Shown: piece by piece, positions 13,614 through 16,561 of the stretch
How the letters are laid out: every line of letters starts with the position of its first letter
Position numbering within the stretch: position 1 is the stretch's first letter
Assembly (NCBI GenBank): GCA_013330055.1
Contig: DUJB01000022.1
Coordinates: 7,364-23,924 of the forward strand
Origin: Nitrosopumilaceae archaeon
GTDB lineage: Archaea; Thermoproteota; Nitrososphaeria; Nitrososphaerales; Nitrosopumilaceae
Length of the DNA: 16,561 bases
Reading direction: 5' to 3'
Notes under the pieces: generated by a model
What the model was told of the DNA's origin: nothing
The model's database searches: none
What the model saw: only the letters and a program-made list of their open reading frames with translations
Program-made: the position numbers and the translations under genes

Positions 13614-16076
13614 ATGAAACTCTTTCTAATAGTGATACTGGCTATCTTTGTTTTTGGTTCAGTTGTTGCTTTTGCTGATAAAGGAACTTTTGTTGATAAA
13701 GTGCAGTTTATCCAATACGTGGACGAAAACACAGCACTAGAAGAAGTGAGAAATGGAAACTTGGACATCTATTATTATAGAGTCTCTTCGGACAGAATTG
13801 AGGACGCTAAATCAAGAGAAGGACTGAACGTATTCCAGTCGACAGGTGGATCTTTTAGTATTCTTGTAAATCCAGCCACCTCTGATAAATTCAATCCATT
13901 CTCATTACATGAGGTAAGATTTGCACTTAATTATCTGATCGACCGAGAATTGATTGTAAACGAATTTCTTGGAGGGTATGGTACTACCATGATATCAGCA
14001 TACAATCCGTTTGATCCCGATTATCTTCTTGTCTTAGAGGAACTTGAATCATTTAACTTTAGATACAATCCTAAACTTGCAGAAGAAATGATTTCTAATG
14101 CTCTTGTCACATCTGGGGCTGAAAAAATTGATGACAAGTGGTTTTATGATTCAAAACCAATTGAGGTAATAATTTTTATCAGAAGTGATGATCCAGTACG
14201 AAAATCAATTGGGGAAATTCTTTCATCGCAATTAGAGAAATTTGGGTTTACAGTGAAAAAAGATTTTGGGGATCTTAACAAGGCTTTTTCTATAGTTTAT
14301 GGAAGCGATCCTGCTGAACAAAAATGGAATATCTACACTGAAGGATGGGCAGGAAGATCTGCGTTTGTAAAATATGACTCACTTGTAACTGCTCAGATGT
14401 ATTCTCCATGGTACTGTAACATGCCGGGATTTTGCAATCCATCATACTGGAATTATAAAAATGATACAATTGATTCTTTATCGATGAATGTTTTCAATGG
14501 TAACTTTACATCTGCCCAGGAACGTGCGGATCTTTTAAAACAAGCAACAAACATGGGAGTAAAAGAATCTGTAAGGATATTTCTTGCAAGCAAAATTGAT
14601 CAATATGTTTCAAATGATAGAATTAGAGGAATAGTAAATGACTTTGGTGCTGGGGTACCAAGCAGATTCACACCAATAAATGTAAAAAGTGATTCTGATT
14701 TTGTAAAAATTGGAGTAAAACAGATCTACCAAGGCGCATGGAATCCGATAGGTGGATTAAGCGATCTTTACAGCAGGGCAATATGGGATAATGTTTCTGA
14801 ACCTTTGATATTCAAACATCCATACACCGGGGTTAGTATTCCAATTAGGACACAATGGCATGTTGAGGCGCCAGGACCTACTGAAAAACTTGTAGTTCCA
14901 GAAGATGCAATAAAGTGGAATTCTACCCAACAAAGTTGGATCAAAGTAGGAAAAGGAAATCAAGCTACCACCAAGGTAACATTTAATCTAAAGTTTAGCA
15001 ACTGGCACAATGGTCAACCAATGGACATGAATGATCTCATGTATTCGATTTATTTTTTGTATGAATGGACGTGTGAGACAGAGGAAGATAAGACATGTGA
15101 TTCTGAATATTCATCCAAAGCCTACCAGGCTGCACAAACGCTTGTTGGAGTAAGGGTGATTGACAAGGATACCATCGAAGTCTATCAAAATTATTGGCAC
15201 TTTGATGAGGCAGAGATTGCAGATTCTGCAGGAGTGTGGGCAAGTATGCCTTGGGAGATAATGTTTGCAATGGAAAAATCTGTCACTGATGGCAAAGCCG
15301 CATTTTCAAGATCAAATGCTATTGGTAATGACGTTGAATGGCTTTCGTTAATTGTGCCAGATGATGCAAACATGATAAAATCAAATCTTGAAGAATTCAA
15401 ACAATCAAATTTTGTTCCACCAGCACTTGCAACTTTTGAATCTGATCCTTCATACTATGATTCAAGATATGATTCCTCAATATCATGGATTGCGCAAAAA
15501 AATCATGCAATAATTAGCAATGGCCCGTTTTATCTTGAGAATTATTCGCCTGAAGCAAGAACTATTACGATTCATGCTTTTGATGATCCAACATATCCAT
15601 TTGAGGCAGGATACTGGAAAGATTTTGCAAACGTAAAACTTTCTAAAATAAATCATGTTGAAATACCCGACGTTATATCAATAGGAAAAGAAATAACAAT
15701 TCCTGTTTTTGTTAATGACGAATCTACAATTTACTATTATTTTATTAATGCTGACAACAAAGTTGTTGCGTCAGGAACAAAAAAATCTGAGAATAACAAA
15801 ATCGATATTATATTATCAAAGGATAAGACCGCACTTTTTAGCGTAGGCGCAAACGACTTGAAGATATTTTCCGTATCGGATTCTGCATTGAGACCTGACA
15901 TATTTCGCACTAGCTTTTTGGGGATAAAAGGCGAATACACTGCACCTCCTGAAAGATTGAATATTGAATCAGAAATTTTGTCTGTGGAGCAGGACTATGT
16001 TATGCCAGTAATTGTAATTATTGCAATAATCATAGGAATTTTCATTGTACTAAAAAGAAAAAGGAGACAACAATAG
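13614..16076 (+). CDS. Peptide/nickel-type ABC substrate-binding protein, apparently circularly permuted, membrane anchored
   Basis: 820 residues, longer than the usual 500-600. Residues 1-21 are a signal peptide. Residues about 27-355 match the C-terminal part of the SBP_bac_5 fold: 'ALEEVRNGNLDIYYYRV', 'HEVRFALNYLIDRELIVNEF', 'YNPKLAEEMI', 'ILSSQLEKFGFTVKKD', 'TEGWAG', 'RADLLKQATNMGVKESVRIF'. Residues about 363-670 match the N-terminal part: 'AWNPIGGLSDLYSRAIWDNV', 'EPLI', 'KVTFNLKFSNWHNGQPMDMN', 'VRVIDKDTIEV', 'ISNGPFYLENYSPEARTITI'. The two halves are therefore in reverse order. A beta-rich segment (about 680-765) and a membrane helix (about 795-813) with 'KRKRRQQ' follow, so the protein is tethered outside the membrane. 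It captures a peptide-like or other solute for the permease beginning 36 nt downstream. The ATG start is fixed by the signal peptide. Confidence 0.9.
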   Translation: MKLFLIVILAIFVFGSVVAFADKGTFVDKVQFIQYVDENTALEEVRNGNLDIYYYRVSSDRIEDAKSREGLNVFQSTGGSFSILVNPATSDKFNPFSLHEVRFALNYLIDRELIVNEFLGGYGTTMISAYNPFDPDYLLVLEELESFNFRYNPKLAEEMISNALVTSGAEKIDDKWFYDSKPIEVIIFIRSDDPVRKSIGEILSSQLEKFGFTVKKDFGDLNKAFSIVYGSDPAEQKWNIYTEGWAGRSAFVKYDSLVTAQMYSPWYCNMPGFCNPSYWNYKNDTIDSLSMNVFNGNFTSAQERADLLKQATNMGVKESVRIFLASKIDQYVSNDRIRGIVNDFGAGVPSRFTPINVKSDSDFVKIGVKQIYQGAWNPIGGLSDLYSRAIWDNVSEPLIFKHPYTGVSIPIRTQWHVEAPGPTEKLVVPEDAIKWNSTQQSWIKVGKGNQATTKVTFNLKFSNWHNGQPMDMNDLMYSIYFLYEWTCETEEDKTCDSEYSSKAYQAAQTLVGVRVIDKDTIEVYQNYWHFDEAEIADSAGVWASMPWEIMFAMEKSVTDGKAAFSRSNAIGNDVEWLSLIVPDDANMIKSNLEEFKQSNFVPPALATFESDPSYYDSRYDSSISWIAQKNHAIISNGPFYLENYSPEARTITIHAFDDPTYPFEAGYWKDFANVKLSKINHVEIPDVISIGKEITIPVFVNDESTIYYYFINADNKVVASGTKKSENNKIDIILSKDKTALFSVGANDLKIFSVSDSALRPDIFRTSFLGIKGEYTAPPERLNIESEILSVEQDYVMPVIVIIAIIIGIFIVLKRKRRQQ

Positions 16077-16112
16077 CTTTGTTATTAACTATGGGTAGTA
16101 AATGATGGCAAA

Positions 16113-16561
16113 ATGAGCTTCAAACGATATCTTCTGACTAGGGCAGTAACGATGTTTGGAGTTCTAATGGCTACGCTTCTAGTTACAATAGCGCTTGTTG
16201 GCTCTAATATGGATGCCATTTTAAAACAAAGCGTGACCTTTGAAGTAAGACAGCAAGTCACTGACAATAAACAATTGGTTGCTAGCTTTGCAAGTCCAGA
16301 CGAACTTGATTCTTTTATAACCGCCCAGATTGAACAGAGAATCAAGGTACTTGGTCTGGATGAACCTTGGTATTCGCCACCAAGACTAGGTCTAACAATG
16401 TACAAAATTTTACTCCTTGATTTTGGCCATGCAACATTTCTTACAAGCGATTCTGGTTCCTCTGATGTCAAAGACATTTTGCTTGAAAAACTTCCACGAA
16501 CGATTTTACTTTTTACTACTGCAACCATAATTGTTTCTTTGATTGGAATATTTCTTGGTGC
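16113..16561 (+). CDS. ABC transporter permease, DppB/OppB type (3' end outside window)
   Basis: 149 codons are visible before the window ends. The product begins 'MSFKRYLLTRAVTMFGVLMA', with a first membrane helix at about 10-30. An extracytoplasmic stretch follows with 'EQRIKVLGLDEPWYSPPR', then 'MYKILLLDFGHATFLTS', 'DVKDILLEKLPRTILLFTTA' and a second membrane helix ending 'GIFLG'. These match the DppB pattern: 'LGLDxP', 'DFGxS', then 'V...I...LPxT' before helix 2. The protein forms half of the membrane channel that passes the solute delivered by the binding protein upstream. The ATG at 16113 is the first that gives the complete N-terminal helix. A four-codon frame (ATG at 16102, stop TGA at 16114-16116) overlaps it. 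A 147-codon open frame on the opposite strand (16085-16528) is a shadow of this gene. Confidence 0.9.
   Translation, partial: MSFKRYLLTRAVTMFGVLMATLLVTIALVGSNMDAILKQSVTFEVRQQVTDNKQLVASFASPDELDSFITAQIEQRIKVLGLDEPWYSPPRLGLTMYKILLLDFGHATFLTSDSGSSDVKDILLEKLPRTILLFTTATIIVSLIGIFLG

Noticed and set aside
16102-16116. Four-codon reading frame just before the permease gene
   Set aside because: A mini frame (ATG ATG GCA AAA TGA) overlapping the true start is expected by chance; there is no evidence it is translated.
16085-16528. 147-codon open frame on the minus strand
   Set aside because: It is antisense to the clear DppB-type permease and has no family features.

Overview
The window is a compact, AT-rich archaeal chromosome segment. 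I assign it by inference to an ammonia-oxidising Thaumarchaeota (Nitrososphaerota) lineage, most likely Nitrosopumilales. The evidence is the gene content: aIF1, archaeal Sec61-beta, DUF2070, Tsr3, CofC/CofD, an archaeal-type RNase P RNA, and large surface proteins built from 'DKxxYxxGexvxisG' modules. The architecture also fits: many first genes have an A/T-rich TATA-like element about 25-30 nt before the start codon, no Shine-Dalgarno sequence is visible, and genes abut or overlap. I see no mobile element, CRISPR array, tRNA gene or sign of recent horizontal transfer.

Layout. (1) 2-3148 is the 3' part of a very large extracytoplasmic protein: a lamin-tail-like domain, seven Ig-like modules and a cysteine-pair C-terminal module. 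The rRNA-modifying enzyme Tsr3 follows 9 nt later (3158-3652). (2) 3735-6089 is an APC amino-acid/polyamine permease fused to two degenerate universal-stress-protein-like domains. (3) 6149-6429 is the RNase P RNA gene on the plus strand, recognised from P1, P4 and conserved core segments. It converges on an unrecognised secreted or membrane-anchored protein (6441-7499, minus). (4) 7629-9174 is a two-gene coenzyme F420 unit, cofD-cofC, overlapping by 8 nt. It ends 1 nt from the convergent aIF1-CPBP protease pair (9176-10473, minus), which is joined by a TAGTG stop/start. (5) 10552-12810 runs plus: an SSSCA1/UPF0148 zinc-ribbon protein, Sec61-beta, and a DUF2070 membrane protein joined to Sec61-beta by an ATGA overlap. 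(6) 12796-13446 (minus) is a winged-helix plus PD-(D/E)XK nuclease-like protein whose 3' end overlaps DUF2070 by 15 nt. (7) 13614 to the window end is the start of a peptide/nickel-type ABC importer: a membrane-anchored substrate-binding protein and the first permease (DppB-like), cut by the window edge.

How the genes work together. Most are informational or membrane housekeeping: rRNA modification, tRNA 5' maturation, translation initiation, the Sec channel and F420 synthesis. The accessory part is the cell-surface and transport set. The most unusual item is the ABC substrate-binding protein. Its two lobes appear in the reverse of the usual order, so it looks circularly permuted, and it carries an added beta-rich domain and a C-terminal membrane anchor.
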